Shown: in pieces, positions 25,238 through 33,357 of the stretch
How positions within the stretch are numbered: position 1 is the stretch's first letter
Layout of the letters: each line of letters begins with the position of its first letter
From: Gammaproteobacteria bacterium
Lineage (GTDB): Bacteria; Pseudomonadota; Gammaproteobacteria; Eutrophobiales; Eutrophobiaceae
DNA: 37,356 nucleotides
Reading direction: 5' to 3'
NCBI GenBank assembly: GCA_016179185.1
Contig: JACORW010000014.1
Span: forward strand, 1 to 37,356
Made by a program: the position numbers and the translations under genes
The notes under the pieces: model-generated
Told to the model about the DNA's origin: nothing
Seen by the model: the letters and a program-made list of their open reading frames with translations, nothing else
Database searches by the model: none

Positions 25238-26092
25238 ATGACGCACAAGAATCCCGGCCCCTGGGTCAACCCGGAGGAGATGGAAGCGGAGCCCTGGCGC
25301 ACGCAGACGGGCATCGTCAAGTTCTTCGAATTCCCGGTACGCATTCCCCGCATGTCGCACCGGGCCTTTCATCTGTACTGGCAGAAGCACCATTCGCCGA
25401 ATGTCATGAACGTTACGGTGTTTGCGCAGTTCATGCGCAAGTACAACAGTGGCCACGTCTATCCCGAAGAGATTGCCGGCCTCCCGGCGCACTACCAGCA
25501 GAACACGCCCTTCGAAGGCGCTGCGGAGGTGTGGGTGAACAGCATGGACGAGGTGGCGGCATGGTTGGGGCAGCCGACGTATGCGGAACTGATCCAGCCC
25601 GACGAGCCAAGATTCATATCACAGGAAGGAAAGGTTGAGATCGTCATTACCAAGGAAGAGCGTCTTTACGAACCGGTCCTGGACATGAACGAAAACCTGA
25701 AGACGAAACTGTACGTTCTGGTTACGAGAAAGCCGGGTGCCGGCTACGATGAATTCCATACTGCCGCAAGTGCTCATGGGAAATTGATCCTTGCGCAGGA
25801 GTCACTGAGGCAGCGCATCGCGAAGTTGGTAATAAGCCACGCGCTCCGAGAGCCCAATCCACAGGGATTCTCCTTTGGCAAAATTGACGCGGTATTTGAA
25901 CTCTGGTTCGAAAGCACTGATTCCGTGGGAAAGTTCTTTTCCGAGGCAGACTACGAGAAGAAAATTCGTCCGAATGAGGAGGAAATTCTCGACGTTACGA
26001 ATATTAGAGCGGTTGTGGCGAAGATGCGGGTCGTCCACGACGAGTTCTCATTCCAGCCGAGCACGACGCAACCCATGCCTTTTGAGTGGTAG
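25238..26092 (+). CDS. EthD-domain protein (tandem dimeric barrel)
   Basis: 284 residues with two ferredoxin-like alpha/beta halves. The first carries the EthD-type signature SHRAFHLYWQKHHSPNV (about residues 40-56) and the second a weaker copy, GYDEFHTAASAHGKLI. EthD-type proteins accompany oxidative catabolic clusters and may act on quinone-like or labile intermediates; the reaction is not known. AAGGAGGGG before the ATG is a strong ribosome site. It is the last gene of the operon: its stop is 21 bases from the convergent psd stop, with no obvious hairpin between them. The second half is richer in A+T than the first. Confidence 0.77.
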   Translation: MTHKNPGPWVNPEEMEAEPWRTQTGIVKFFEFPVRIPRMSHRAFHLYWQKHHSPNVMNVTVFAQFMRKYNSGHVYPEEIAGLPAHYQQNTPFEGAAEVWVNSMDEVAAWLGQPTYAELIQPDEPRFISQEGKVEIVITKEERLYEPVLDMNENLKTKLYVLVTRKPGAGYDEFHTAASAHGKLILAQESLRQRIAKLVISHALREPNPQGFSFGKIDAVFELWFESTDSVGKFFSEADYEKKIRPNEEEILDVTNIRAVVAKMRVVHDEFSFQPSTTQPMPFEW

Positions 26093-26113
26093 CCGCGGTG
26101 CGCCTGGGGCACG

Positions 26114-26974
26114 TCAGAGGCGGAGCATTCTTCCGATTCGCCGCCCCACGCGCACTTCCGCGCCGGGTGCGAGTCCCGCATCCCACTCCGCCCGTCCCGG
26201 TTCGAACAGAATTATCACCGTCGAGCCCATGTTGAAGCGTCCCATTTCCGTTCCCCTGGCCAGCAAGGGCACCGGGACGGTGCCGGTGTAGTCGAAATCC
26301 GTAACATGACGTTTGCCGGCTGGCGTCACGGGTCCGTGCCACACGGTCTCCAGGCTGCCGACGAACAACGCACCCACCATGCACAGGACCATGCGGCCGG
26401 GGCCGTCGAATTCGCAGACCAGGCGCTCGTTGCGGGCGAACAGCCGATCGATGCAAGCCGCGCTGGCTTCATTCACCGAGAACAGTGATCCCGGCAGGTA
26501 GCGCATGTGCAGAAGGCGCGCCGCACAGGGCATGTGGATGCGGTGATAGTTATGGGGCGCCAGATACAGTGTGGCAAAGCAGCCGTCGGCAAATCGTCCC
26601 GCATCGTCGCCTGTCTCCCCGAGCAATGCCGCGACGGAATAGGTCCGGCCCTTCGCCTGCAGCAGCAGACCCGCTTCGACGCGGCCGACCTGGCTGACGT
26701 ATCCGTCCACGGGTGATACCAGCAGGTCGATCGCCGGGTCAATCGGGCGCGCCTCAGGCCGCAGTGAGCGGGTGAAAAAGGCGTTGAAGGACGGGTATGC
26801 CGACGGTATCGGCTGGACGGCTTCGCGGAGATCCACGCCAAAGCATCGGCAGAAACACCGGATCAGGAAATTCTTGACCCACGGAACCGTGCAACGCGTC
26901 AGCCGGTAAACCAGCGCTGTGAGCGCGTGATGGGGCAGGACGTGCTGAAGGGCGGCGCGCAACGAATCGCTCAT
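26114..26974 (-). CDS. psd: Phosphatidylserine decarboxylase proenzyme
   Basis: Makes phosphatidylethanolamine at the inner membrane. The 286-residue proenzyme contains the self-cleavage site MGST, so Ser251 would become the pyruvoyl group. Of the charge-relay residues, Asp90 (VDGYV) and His144 (APHNYHRIH) are visible. N-terminal FFTRSLRPEARPID is typical. It is the last gene of a leftward group after pcuAC, with a 19-base gap and no strong Shine-Dalgarno of its own. It marks the return to housekeeping genes after the catabolic island. Confidence 0.95.
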   Translation of the reverse strand: MSDSLRAALQHVLPHHALTALVYRLTRCTVPWVKNFLIRCFCRCFGVDLREAVQPIPSAYPSFNAFFTRSLRPEARPIDPAIDLLVSPVDGYVSQVGRVEAGLLLQAKGRTYSVAALLGETGDDAGRFADGCFATLYLAPHNYHRIHMPCAARLLHMRYLPGSLFSVNEASAACIDRLFARNERLVCEFDGPGRMVLCMVGALFVGSLETVWHGPVTPAGKRHVTDFDYTGTVPVPLLARGTEMGRFNMGSTVIILFEPGRAEWDAGLAPGAEVRVGRRIGRMLRL

Positions 26975-26993
26975 GGTGCGAAGCGGTGTTGTA

Positions 26994-27455
26994 TCAATGC
27001 TGGTGGGATCCGGCGCCGGGTGAAAACGGCCGCACTTCAGCCGTGACGGGAATACGCACGCCGTCTGCGAAGATCAACGTCAGTGGAATGGATTCTCCGG
27101 TGCGCGGCGGCGGTGCGCCAGAAAACAGCATGAGGTGCAGCCCGCCGGGGGCGAATGGCAGCGTTCCGCCCGCCGGCACCTCTAGCGCTGATTCGCGCCG
27201 CATGGTGTTGACGCCGTTCTGCATGTCGCTGCGGTGCATCTCGATGCGCGCGAAGCGCGGCGACTCGGCGCCGGTCAAGGTTGCGGACTGCGCGCCTTTG
27301 TTGGTCAGTTCCAGATAACCGGCATTGACGCCGGCCACCGGCGGGGCCGCGGCGATCCAGGCGCCAGTTGCCGCAATCTCAGGTTCCTGCGCGGCTGCCG
27401 TCGCGCACAGGACAAGAACACCGCCGGCCAGCAGCGCGCGCGAAATATTCATCAA
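26994..27455 (-). CDS. Periplasmic copper chaperone PCu(A)C
   Basis: 153-residue secreted protein that delivers Cu(I) to the CuA site of cytochrome c oxidase. A signal peptide (ALLAGGVLVLCATAAA) is followed by the diagnostic motif H-X10-M-X21-H-X-M, met exactly by His74, Met85, His107 and Met109. The C-terminus ends in GAGSHQH, which could add a metal ligand. Its start overlaps the end of sco by four bases, and the two proteins are known partners in CuA assembly. Confidence 0.94.
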   Translation of the reverse strand: MMNISRALLAGGVLVLCATAAAQEPEIAATGAWIAAAPPVAGVNAGYLELTNKGAQSATLTGAESPRFARIEMHRSDMQNGVNTMRRESALEVPAGGTLPFAPGGLHLMLFSGAPPPRTGESIPLTLIFADGVRIPVTAEVRPFSPGAGSHQH

Positions 27456-28099
27456 CTCTCCGCGCGCCGGACAAATTCCGCAATGTTGCGGAAGCGCAGC
27501 GTCATTGAATCCTTCTCATGGGGTGCCGAGAGCACGCCGACGAAGCGTGCCCCGGGATCTATGACGAACACGGCGGCGCTGTGGTCCACGGTGTACGCGC
27601 CGTCGGGCGTGCCGGGATTACGCATGACTGCCACTCCCAGTTGCGAGGTCAGGCCGCGGATCTGCTCGGGTGTGCCGCCCAGGCCGATGAATTCCGGATC
27701 GAAATAACGCACGTATTCCTTCAGTTGCGGCGGCTGGTCGCGCTCCGGGTCCACGGTTACGAAGATCACCTGCAATGGCGCGCCGCCCGTTGCATTGCCC
27801 AGTCCTTTCCTGGCCTGGGCCAGCACGGACAATGTGATCGGGCAGATGTCGGGACAATGGGTGAAACCGAAGAATAGCAGCGACCAGCGCCCTTTGAGTT
27901 TCTCTTCCGTAAACGGCCCGCCGTCGTGATCGATGGCGCTGAATGCGGCGAGCGCTCTCGGGTCGGGCCAGATCAAACCTTCGATGGAGCCTGGCTGCGG
28001 CTGTGCGGCATGGCGGGCCAGAAGGAAACCCGCGCTGCCGGCAAGCACCGCCAGCCCCAGTGCCAGCGCAAGTTGACGGCCCGTCGGAGTTGATGACAT
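27452..28099 (-). CDS. SCO1/SenC-family copper protein
   Basis: Membrane-anchored thioredoxin-fold protein for cytochrome oxidase CuA assembly, 215 residues. One N-terminal hydrophobic segment (residues 9-28) anchors it with the domain in the periplasm. The copper-binding site is complete: Cys82 and Cys86 in THCPDICP plus His173 in VDHSAAV. It starts two bases after the yajQ stop and overlaps pcuAC, so all three are translated from one message. Confidence 0.95.
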   Translation of the reverse strand: MSSTPTGRQLALALGLAVLAGSAGFLLARHAAQPQPGSIEGLIWPDPRALAAFSAIDHDGGPFTEEKLKGRWSLLFFGFTHCPDICPITLSVLAQARKGLGNATGGAPLQVIFVTVDPERDQPPQLKEYVRYFDPEFIGLGGTPEQIRGLTSQLGVAVMRNPGTPDGAYTVDHSAAVFVIDPGARFVGVLSAPHEKDSMTLRFRNIAEFVRRAES

Positions 28100-28101
28100 T
28101 T

Positions 28102-28584
28102 TTAATCGCGGAAATTGGTGAACTGCAGCGGCAATTCAAGATCGTCGGCGCGCAGCGCCGCGATGACCTGTTGCAGGTCGTCGCGCTTCTTGCCGGTGAC
28201 GCGCACCTGTTCGCCCTGGACCGCCGCCTGCACCTTGAGCCCGGTGTCCTTCATGATCTTTACCAGCTTCTTCGCCAGTTCCTTGTCTATGCCCTGGCGC
28301 ACGATGACTTCCTGGCGTGCCTCGTTGACGCTCTCTTGCAGTTTCTCGAACTTAAGACAGCGCACGTCTATGCTGCGTTTGGCCAGCTTCGTTTGCAGGA
28401 TGTCGGCCACCTGCTTCACCTGGAACCCGGTCGGTGCAATAAGCGTCAGCTTCAACTCGGCGCGCTCGACGCGTGCGTTGGTGCCCTTGAAGTCGAAGCG
28501 GTTAGTCACCTCGCGGTTGGCCTGGTCCACCGCATTCGTGAGTTCGTGCTGATCGATCTCGGATACGACGTCGAAGGATGGCAT
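28102..28584 (-). CDS. yajQ: YajQ family nucleotide-binding protein
   Basis: 160-residue protein of the YajQ family, normal length, found in most proteobacteria; some members bind cyclic di-GMP. Typical stretches are MPSFDVVSEIDQHELTNAVD, NRFDFKGTNA and AEICAEL-like helices replaced here by VKQVADILQTKLAKR, ending FPLQ-like as LELPLQFTNFRD. The ATG at 28584 gives the exact family N-terminus and has GGGAG before it; a longer open frame upstream is non-coding. It heads the sco-pcuAC-psd group, downstream of an imperfect palindromic repeat. Confidence 0.95.
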   Translation of the reverse strand: MPSFDVVSEIDQHELTNAVDQANREVTNRFDFKGTNARVERAELKLTLIAPTGFQVKQVADILQTKLAKRSIDVRCLKFEKLQESVNEARQEVIVRQGIDKELAKKLVKIMKDTGLKVQAAVQGEQVRVTGKKRDDLQQVIAALRADDLELPLQFTNFRD

Positions 28585-28636
28585 CTCTATGCTCCCGCAC
28601 TGCATGAATTGATCGAATGCTCGCGCTTCGCGCGCG

Positions 28637-28735
28637 GTCCGATCGCATGTCGGCGGACACGCTACGAGTACGTCCATGTAAGCTCGTGTTCCGCCATCCC
28701 TGGCTCCACACGGTCCGCCAACATGCGATCCGACC
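28637..28735. repeat. Palindromic repeat element between apbE and yajQ
   Basis: Arms 28637-28658 and 28713-28735 are inverted copies with about two mismatches over 23 bases (core GATCGCATGT, then GGCGGAC). The middle part has a smaller inverted repeat (CGAG/CTCG around 28664-28687) and the words gtccatgta and ccgccatcc, which also occur in the repeat block at 33358-33554. It fills most of the 226-base gap between apbE and yajQ. It looks like a REP/MITE-type element; no coding potential is seen. Confidence 0.75.
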
Positions 28736-28810
28736 ACCCGCCGCGCTCGCAGGTGCTGCACACACGTCCGATCGGTGGCGTCTTTCGACTCGCCGCCAAT
28801 CCGAGATCGT

Positions 28811-29824
28811 TCAGTCTTTGAGATAGGACTCCAGGAAAGGTGTCCACCGCTCCTCAAAGCCCGCATCGGTGCGCATTATAAACAGGGCAGGGAGCTGCTC
28901 GCGCATCGCAAGTTCGAAGCCCCGGTCCGGGCCCATGACCATCAGCGCCGTAGCCAACCCGTCGGCCCGGGTCGTGGACGGCGACAGAACCGTGACGGAC
29001 GCCAGCCGATGCGTGATCGGCCGTCCGGTAGCGGGGTCGATGAGATGGCTGTAGCGGGTGCCGTTTTCCTCAAAGTAATTGCGATAGTCCCCGGAGGTGG
29101 CGAGGCTGATGTCGCGCAGCTCGATGACGCGCTCGACGCTTTGCCCCCGCTCAACCGGCCGCTCGATGCCGATGCGCCATGGGTTGCCGGCGGCATTCAC
29201 GCCGCGTGCCATGATCTCTCCGCTTACGTCCACCATGAAGTTACGCATGCCCCGCGCCGTGAGATGGCGCCCGACGGCGTCGGCACCGAACCCCTGGGCG
29301 ATGCCGGAGAGATCAATGTAAACGTCTGGCGCCTGCCGGCCCAGCGCCGGTACGGCCGGATCCAGCAGCAGTTTGTCGTAGCCGACTCGCTGCCGCGCCT
29401 GATCAAGCGCGTGGTTGTCGGGTACCTGGCGCGGACGATCCCCGGGTCCGAATCCCCAGAGATTCACCAGAGGTCCGATGGTGACATCGAACGCCCCGCC
29501 GCTGAGGCGGGCGATTTCGAGGGCCACCGAAAGTATCGAAGCCAGTTCCGGCGACAGTTCGATCCAGTCCAGCGAGGGGTTGAAATTCAGGCGCGATAAT
29601 TCGGATTCCGGCTTGTAGGTGGACATGCGCCCGTCCACGCCGTCGAGGATCGCCCCAATCTCCCGCGCCAGCCCGGCGCGATCCAGTGTCAGCGGCGGCG
29701 CGACCTTGACCGTGTAGGTCGTGCCCATGGTGAGACCGTCGAAGACGACGGCTTCGCTGGGAGCCTGCGCCTCGCATCCGAAAAGGAGCAGCGTTGAGAC
29801 GACGATTAGCCTGAAACCAGCCAC
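28811..29824 (-). CDS. apbE: FAD:protein FMN transferase lipoprotein
   Basis: Covalently attaches FMN to threonine in target flavoproteins in the periplasm. 337 residues, with a lipoprotein signal ending in LLLFGC and then TMGTTYTVKV. Family motifs are MSTYKPESELSR, FDVTIGPLVNLWGFGP, YIDLSGIAQGFGADAV, ATSGDYRNY and HLIDPATGRPI. The only in-frame start before the lipoprotein signal is GTG at 29824, which lies inside a heptamer repeat (see 29818-29932); a stop codon lies two codons upstream and no Shine-Dalgarno exists. No target such as nqr or rnf is in the window. Confidence 0.93.
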   Translation of the reverse strand: MAGFRLIVVSTLLLFGCEAQAPSEAVVFDGLTMGTTYTVKVAPPLTLDRAGLAREIGAILDGVDGRMSTYKPESELSRLNFNPSLDWIELSPELASILSVALEIARLSGGAFDVTIGPLVNLWGFGPGDRPRQVPDNHALDQARQRVGYDKLLLDPAVPALGRQAPDVYIDLSGIAQGFGADAVGRHLTARGMRNFMVDVSGEIMARGVNAAGNPWRIGIERPVERGQSVERVIELRDISLATSGDYRNYFEENGTRYSHLIDPATGRPITHRLASVTVLSPSTTRADGLATALMVMGPDRGFELAMREQLPALFIMRTDAGFEERWTPFLESYLKD

Positions 29825-29932
29825 AAGCTACAAGCGACAAGCTACAAGTAAAACCGCGGGCAGGGTTTCATTTTTCACTTGTTGCTTGTGGCTGCCTTTC
29901 TCTTGTTGCTTGTAGCTTGTCGCTTGTAGCTG
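29818..29932. repeat. Facing heptamer arrays between aceK and apbE
   Basis: Left arm 29818-29848 is built of 7-base units GCCACAA, GCTACAA, GCGACAA, GCTACAA. Right arm 29902-29932 is the inverse orientation of the same type of units, and a shorter inverse pair sits at 29878-29894. The arms can pair over about 31 bases with a few mismatches. The element fills the 114-base gap and runs into the apbE start codon. It could end or weaken the aceK transcript, but there is no clear T-tract, so it is listed as a repeat. Confidence 0.9.
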
Positions 29933-29938
29933 ATGTGT

Positions 29939-31684
29939 TCAGGCCACTTCCCGTTTCCCGCGCGCGGCCGCCGGCAGTGCCGGCCGCGCGTAGGGGACAA
30001 CCAGCGGGGCCGCCCCGGCCAGATGCATGGCCTTGATGTCGCGCCAGTACTTCGCGGTCAGCAGCTCGCCGTGGACTTCGAGAAACAGTTCGCGCAGATC
30101 GGCATCCATGGACAGAAACTTCAGAAACTCCTCGGGAAAAATATCGTGCTCGCCGACGAAGTACCACGCTTCGGGACGCATCACGTCTTCGTCCTCCGGC
30201 GGCTCCGGCAGATCGCGGAATTCGCAATCCGTGATCAGGGACACTTCGTCATAGTCGTAAAACACGACACGCCGGTGGCGCGTGACGCCGAAGTTCTTCA
30301 GCAGCAGATCGCCTGGAAATACATTGTTAAGCGCCAGATCGCGCAGCGCCTGCCCGTAATCGAGCGCTGCCGCCTGCGCCTCGTTGCGATTTACCTCCCG
30401 GATATACAGATTCAGCGGGCGCACGCGGCGTTCGATATAGCATTGATCGAACCGGAGTTGATCGCCCTGGACATGCACTGTCAGCGTCGCCTCCCGCAGC
30501 AACTCATCCAGCAGCGCGTCACTGAACCGGCCCACCGGCAGCTCCAGGTTGCGGAAATCCTGGGTGTCAACGAGCCTGCCGCCGCGATCATGCTTGGAGA
30601 TCATGCGATATTTCGCGATCACGTCCTCACGCTTGACGGTCTTCGGGTACCCGAAATGGTCGCGGATGACCTTGAACACCAGATCATAGGACGGCAGCGT
30701 GAACACGAGCATGACCAGGCCGCGGTCGCCGGCGGCATGCACGAATTGCTCGTCCGTGCTGTTCATGTGGTTGGTGAACAACCGGTAGCGTTCGGTCTTG
30801 CCCTGGCGCAGGCGGCCCATCACCGTATACAGCTCGTCCACCGGTTTGCGCGGCAGAATTGAATGCAGGAACTGGACGGCGCCCACGACCGAATTGGGAT
30901 CGGCAAAATAGTAGGAACGCGTGTAGCTGAATACGATGCTGACCTCCTCGTCGGAAAGCAACACGGCATCCACGCGCACGCCGCTGCCGGTGTTCTCCAG
31001 CGCAATCACGATGGGCGAGACATGATGCTGTTGCAGGATACGGCCGACCAGGTAGGCGCGCGCGGACTGGAAAAAGACGGCATCAATGAACTCGAAGCGC
31101 ACGAAGTCGCCGAAATCCTGCAGAAAGATCCGGGCGTACTCGCGGATCTCGCGTTCGATCCGCTCGGCGTCATGTTCCACGTGCAGGTACGGGACCTGAA
31201 ATTCGAACTCCCGCAGCAGCGTGACGAATATCTCCTGCAACGATCCCCAGCAAGGGTAGTGCCGCAGCCGCAGCGCGTCTATGGCCGAACCTTCCTCGGG
31301 TGCGGGCGAGACGAACTCCACCTCCGGGTCTATGCCGACGGTGCCGAAGATTCTGCGTGAGACGGAGTTGAAAAACGTCTTGGTGAATCCGGCATCGGGG
31401 ATGTTCCGTACGCGCTCGCCGTAATAAAAGCGGATGTCGTTCCACAGGCGGCGATCATTGACGCGCGGCCCCAGGTTTTTCTGCAGCGTCGTGACGATAC
31501 GCCGCACGGATTTCTCGTACAGTTCGACGCGCCCCACCAGATCTTCCTGCACGCCCTGCCAGTCGCGGGTCTCGAAGCGCTTGCGGGCGCGCGCGGTAAC
31601 GCGCCCGAAGTTTTCGTTATAGCGCACGAAGCCCTCATAGATGAGTTGCGCGCTCTGTGCGACGATCTTTCCGGAGGTGGACAT
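29939..31684 (-). CDS. aceK: Isocitrate dehydrogenase kinase/phosphatase
   Basis: Bifunctional enzyme that inactivates isocitrate dehydrogenase by phosphorylation and reverses it, sending isocitrate to the glyoxylate bypass. 581 residues, standard length. Matching parts include LIYEGFVRYNENFGRVTARA at the N-terminus, the ADPNSVVGAVQFLHSILPRK and ELYTVMGRLRQGKTERYR segments, and KNFGVTRHRRVVFYDYDEVS with the catalytic-region aspartates. The ATG at 31684 is preferred (GGGGTGG upstream) to a GTG three codons before. AceK is usually in aceBAK; here it follows icd, its substrate, on the same strand. Confidence 0.94.
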   Translation of the reverse strand: MSTSGKIVAQSAQLIYEGFVRYNENFGRVTARARKRFETRDWQGVQEDLVGRVELYEKSVRRIVTTLQKNLGPRVNDRRLWNDIRFYYGERVRNIPDAGFTKTFFNSVSRRIFGTVGIDPEVEFVSPAPEEGSAIDALRLRHYPCWGSLQEIFVTLLREFEFQVPYLHVEHDAERIEREIREYARIFLQDFGDFVRFEFIDAVFFQSARAYLVGRILQQHHVSPIVIALENTGSGVRVDAVLLSDEEVSIVFSYTRSYYFADPNSVVGAVQFLHSILPRKPVDELYTVMGRLRQGKTERYRLFTNHMNSTDEQFVHAAGDRGLVMLVFTLPSYDLVFKVIRDHFGYPKTVKREDVIAKYRMISKHDRGGRLVDTQDFRNLELPVGRFSDALLDELLREATLTVHVQGDQLRFDQCYIERRVRPLNLYIREVNRNEAQAAALDYGQALRDLALNNVFPGDLLLKNFGVTRHRRVVFYDYDEVSLITDCEFRDLPEPPEDEDVMRPEAWYFVGEHDIFPEEFLKFLSMDADLRELFLEVHGELLTAKYWRDIKAMHLAGAAPLVVPYARPALPAAARGKREVA

Positions 31685-31692
31685 AGTTACCA

Positions 31693-31723
31693 CCCCACTG
31701 TGGGGCCGGCTTTACGCCGGCCC
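31693..31723. repeat. Hairpins in the icd-aceK gap
   Basis: CCCCA-ctg-TGGGG (31693-31705) is followed by GGGCCGGC-tttac-GCCGGCCC (31703-31723), a perfect 8-bp stem with a five-base loop. Smaller hairpins follow (GGACA/TGTCC near 31775). They lie just upstream of the aceK start and downstream of icd. Without a T-run they are not a standard terminator; a REP-like stabiliser or an mRNA-level control separating icd and aceK expression is possible. Confidence 0.6.
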
Positions 31724-31829
31724 GCCATAATGGCCTGGATAAACGACCCACAGGACGTGGGAAATGCCGCGTGAGGACAGGATGTCCGAAGCGGCCCGGC
31801 CCCACAGGTCATGCGGTTCTCCCCTGCTC

Positions 31830-33125
31830 TCACATGTTGCGGACCAAGGCCGCCGCGAACTCGCTGCACTTGACTTCAGTGCCGCCCTGCATCAGGCGCG
31901 CGAAATCATACGTGACGATTCTGGCGGCGATGGTACGGTCCATGGCCTGAATGATCAGATCCGCCGCCTCGGTCCAGCCCAGGTAGCGGAACATCATTTC
32001 GCCGGACAGGATCAGCGATCCGGGATTGACCTTGTCCTGATTGGCATATTTGGGCGCGGTGCCGTGGGTCGCCTCGAACACGGCGTGGCCGGTTTCGTAG
32101 TTGATGTTGCCGCCGGGCGCGATGCCAATGCCGCCGACCTGGGCCGCCAGCGCATCGGACAGGTAATCGCCGTTCAGATTCAGCGTGGCGATGACATCGA
32201 ATTCGGCGGGGCGCGTCAGCACCTGTTGCAGCGTGATGTCTGCAATGGCGTCCTTGATCAGGATGCTGCCGCGTGCGAGGGCCTCCTCCTGTTCCTTGTT
32301 GGCCGCCTGCGCGCCTTTCTGGGCGCGCGTTCGTTCCCATTGATCCCAGGTGTAAGCCTGGTCCGGGAATTCGCGCTCCGCGAGTTTGTAACACCAACTG
32401 CGGAACGCCCCCTCGGTGAACTTCATGATATTTCCCTTGTGCACCAGCGTGATGCTCTTGCGCTTGTTGTCTATGGCGTAGCGGATCGCCGCGCGCATCA
32501 ACCGCTCGCTGCCCTCGCGCGACACCGGCTTTATGCCGATCCCGGAACTGAGCGGGAACCGGATTTTCCGGTACTCGCCGGGGAACATGTCCTTCAGCGC
32601 ATCCAGCAGCTTCTTCACATCCGGGCTGCCCTCGGCGAACTCGATGCCGGCGTAGATGTCCTCGGTGTTCTCCCGGAAGATCACCATGTCCACCAGTTCC
32701 GGCGTCTTGGTCGGCGACGGCACGCCCTTGAACCAGCGCACCGGCCGCAGGCAGACGTACAGATCCAGAAGCTGGCGCATGGCCACGTTCAGCGAGCGGA
32801 TACCGCCGCCCACCGGCGTCGTCAGCGGCCCCTTGATGGACACCAGGTATTCCCGGCACAGATCCAGCGAGGCATCGGGCAGCCATGAGCCGGTGAGGTT
32901 GTTGGCCTTCTCCCCGGCATAGGCCTCCACCCACATCAGTTGCCGCCTGCCGCCATAAGCCTTCTGCACGGCGGCGTTCATTACGTGTTCCGTGGCGCGC
33001 CAGATGTCCGGGCCGATGCCGTCACCTTCTATATAGGGGATGATCGGCCGGTCCGGCACCTCCAGGCGGCCGTTCCTGATGGTGATTTTCTCGCCAGCGG
33101 CCGGGATCGTCGCGTTACCTGTCAC
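31830..33125 (-). CDS. icd: NADP-dependent isocitrate dehydrogenase
   Basis: TCA-cycle enzyme making 2-oxoglutarate and NADPH, 431 residues, of the E. coli (homodimeric, type I) class. The site phosphorylated by AceK is conserved as Ser111 in [13 protein letters not shown]; substrate residues include the arginines in CLRPVRWF and the ENTEDIYAG motif. The metal/cofactor region is [21 protein letters not shown] followed by [10 protein letters not shown]. The GTG at 33125 is chosen because AAGGAGA precedes it and the family N-terminus follows; the longer upstream frame has no such support. aceK lies downstream on the same strand. It is divergent from the SAM-II/metZ region. Confidence 0.95.
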   Translation of the reverse strand: MTGNATIPAAGEKITIRNGRLEVPDRPIIPYIEGDGIGPDIWRATEHVMNAAVQKAYGGRRQLMWVEAYAGEKANNLTGSWLPDASLDLCREYLVSIKGPLTTPVGGGIRSLNVAMRQLLDLYVCLRPVRWFKGVPSPTKTPELVDMVIFRENTEDIYAGIEFAEGSPDVKKLLDALKDMFPGEYRKIRFPLSSGIGIKPVSREGSERLMRAAIRYAIDNKRKSITLVHKGNIMKFTEGAFRSWCYKLAEREFPDQAYTWDQWERTRAQKGAQAANKEQEEALARGSILIKDAIADITLQQVLTRPAEFDVIATLNLNGDYLSDALAAQVGGIGIAPGGNINYETGHAVFEATHGTAPKYANQDKVNPGSLILSGEMMFRYLGWTEAADLIIQAMDRTIAARIVTYDFARLMQGGTEVKCSEFAAALVRNM

Positions 33126-33229
33126 AATGTTCTCCTTGAGCCTGGGTCCTTTACCGTCAACGGGTTGCGTGTAGTTTTTCACAAATGGGCCACGGACGCC
33201 ACGATTCGGCCGGCGCCTGTGCTTGCTGA

Positions 33230-33258
33230 TTGACACCACCGGGGGATTTATCTAACGT
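33230..33258 (+). promoter_or_regulatory. Predicted promoter of the riboswitch-metZ transcript
   Basis: A perfect -35 TTGACA (33230-33235), a 17-base spacer and a weak -10 TAACGT (33253-33258). Transcription would start around 33264-33266, right at the first base-paired arm of the SAM-II aptamer, which supports the call. It is oriented away from icd. Confidence 0.6.
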
Positions 33259-33262
33259 GTAT

Positions 33263-33318
33263 CCGGCGCCGATTTGATGATCAGCTTGCGGGCGCGTTAA
33301 AAATCCGGCTAAAGCGAG
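33263..33318 (+). promoter_or_regulatory. SAM-II riboswitch aptamer
   Basis: The sequence matches the SAM-II (metA-element) consensus as remembered from the family. There is a GC-rich 5' arm (GGCGCC, 33265-33270), then GATTTGA (33271-33277), CTTGCGG (33285-33291), the 3' arm GGCGC (33291-33295), GTTAAAAA and finally GCTAAAG (33308-33314). The first stem pairs 33266-33270 with 33291-33295. A pseudoknot pairing of AGCT (33283-33286) with GGCT (33307-33310) is possible but less certain. It lies upstream of metZ, a methionine-biosynthesis gene commonly controlled by this class. S-adenosylmethionine binding should reduce metZ expression through the overlapping terminator. Confidence 0.87.
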
Positions 33319-33320
33319 GC

Positions 33321-33355
33321 AACCTGCTTTAGCAAATGCTGACGCAGGTTTTTTT
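33321..33355 (+). terminator. Riboswitch-linked intrinsic terminator with antiterminator
   Basis: The arms AACCTGC (33321-33327) and GCAGGTT (33344-33350) enclose an inner AGC/GCT pair and are followed by a run of seven T (33349-33355), on the plus strand only. A competing hairpin pairs GCTAAAGC (33308-33315, the 3' end of the aptamer) with GCTTTAGC (33326-33333), eight perfect pairs. It shares bases with the terminator's left arm. The two folds exclude each other: ligand-bound aptamer frees the terminator, free aptamer allows the antiterminator. Confidence 0.85.
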
Positions 33356-33357
33356 AT

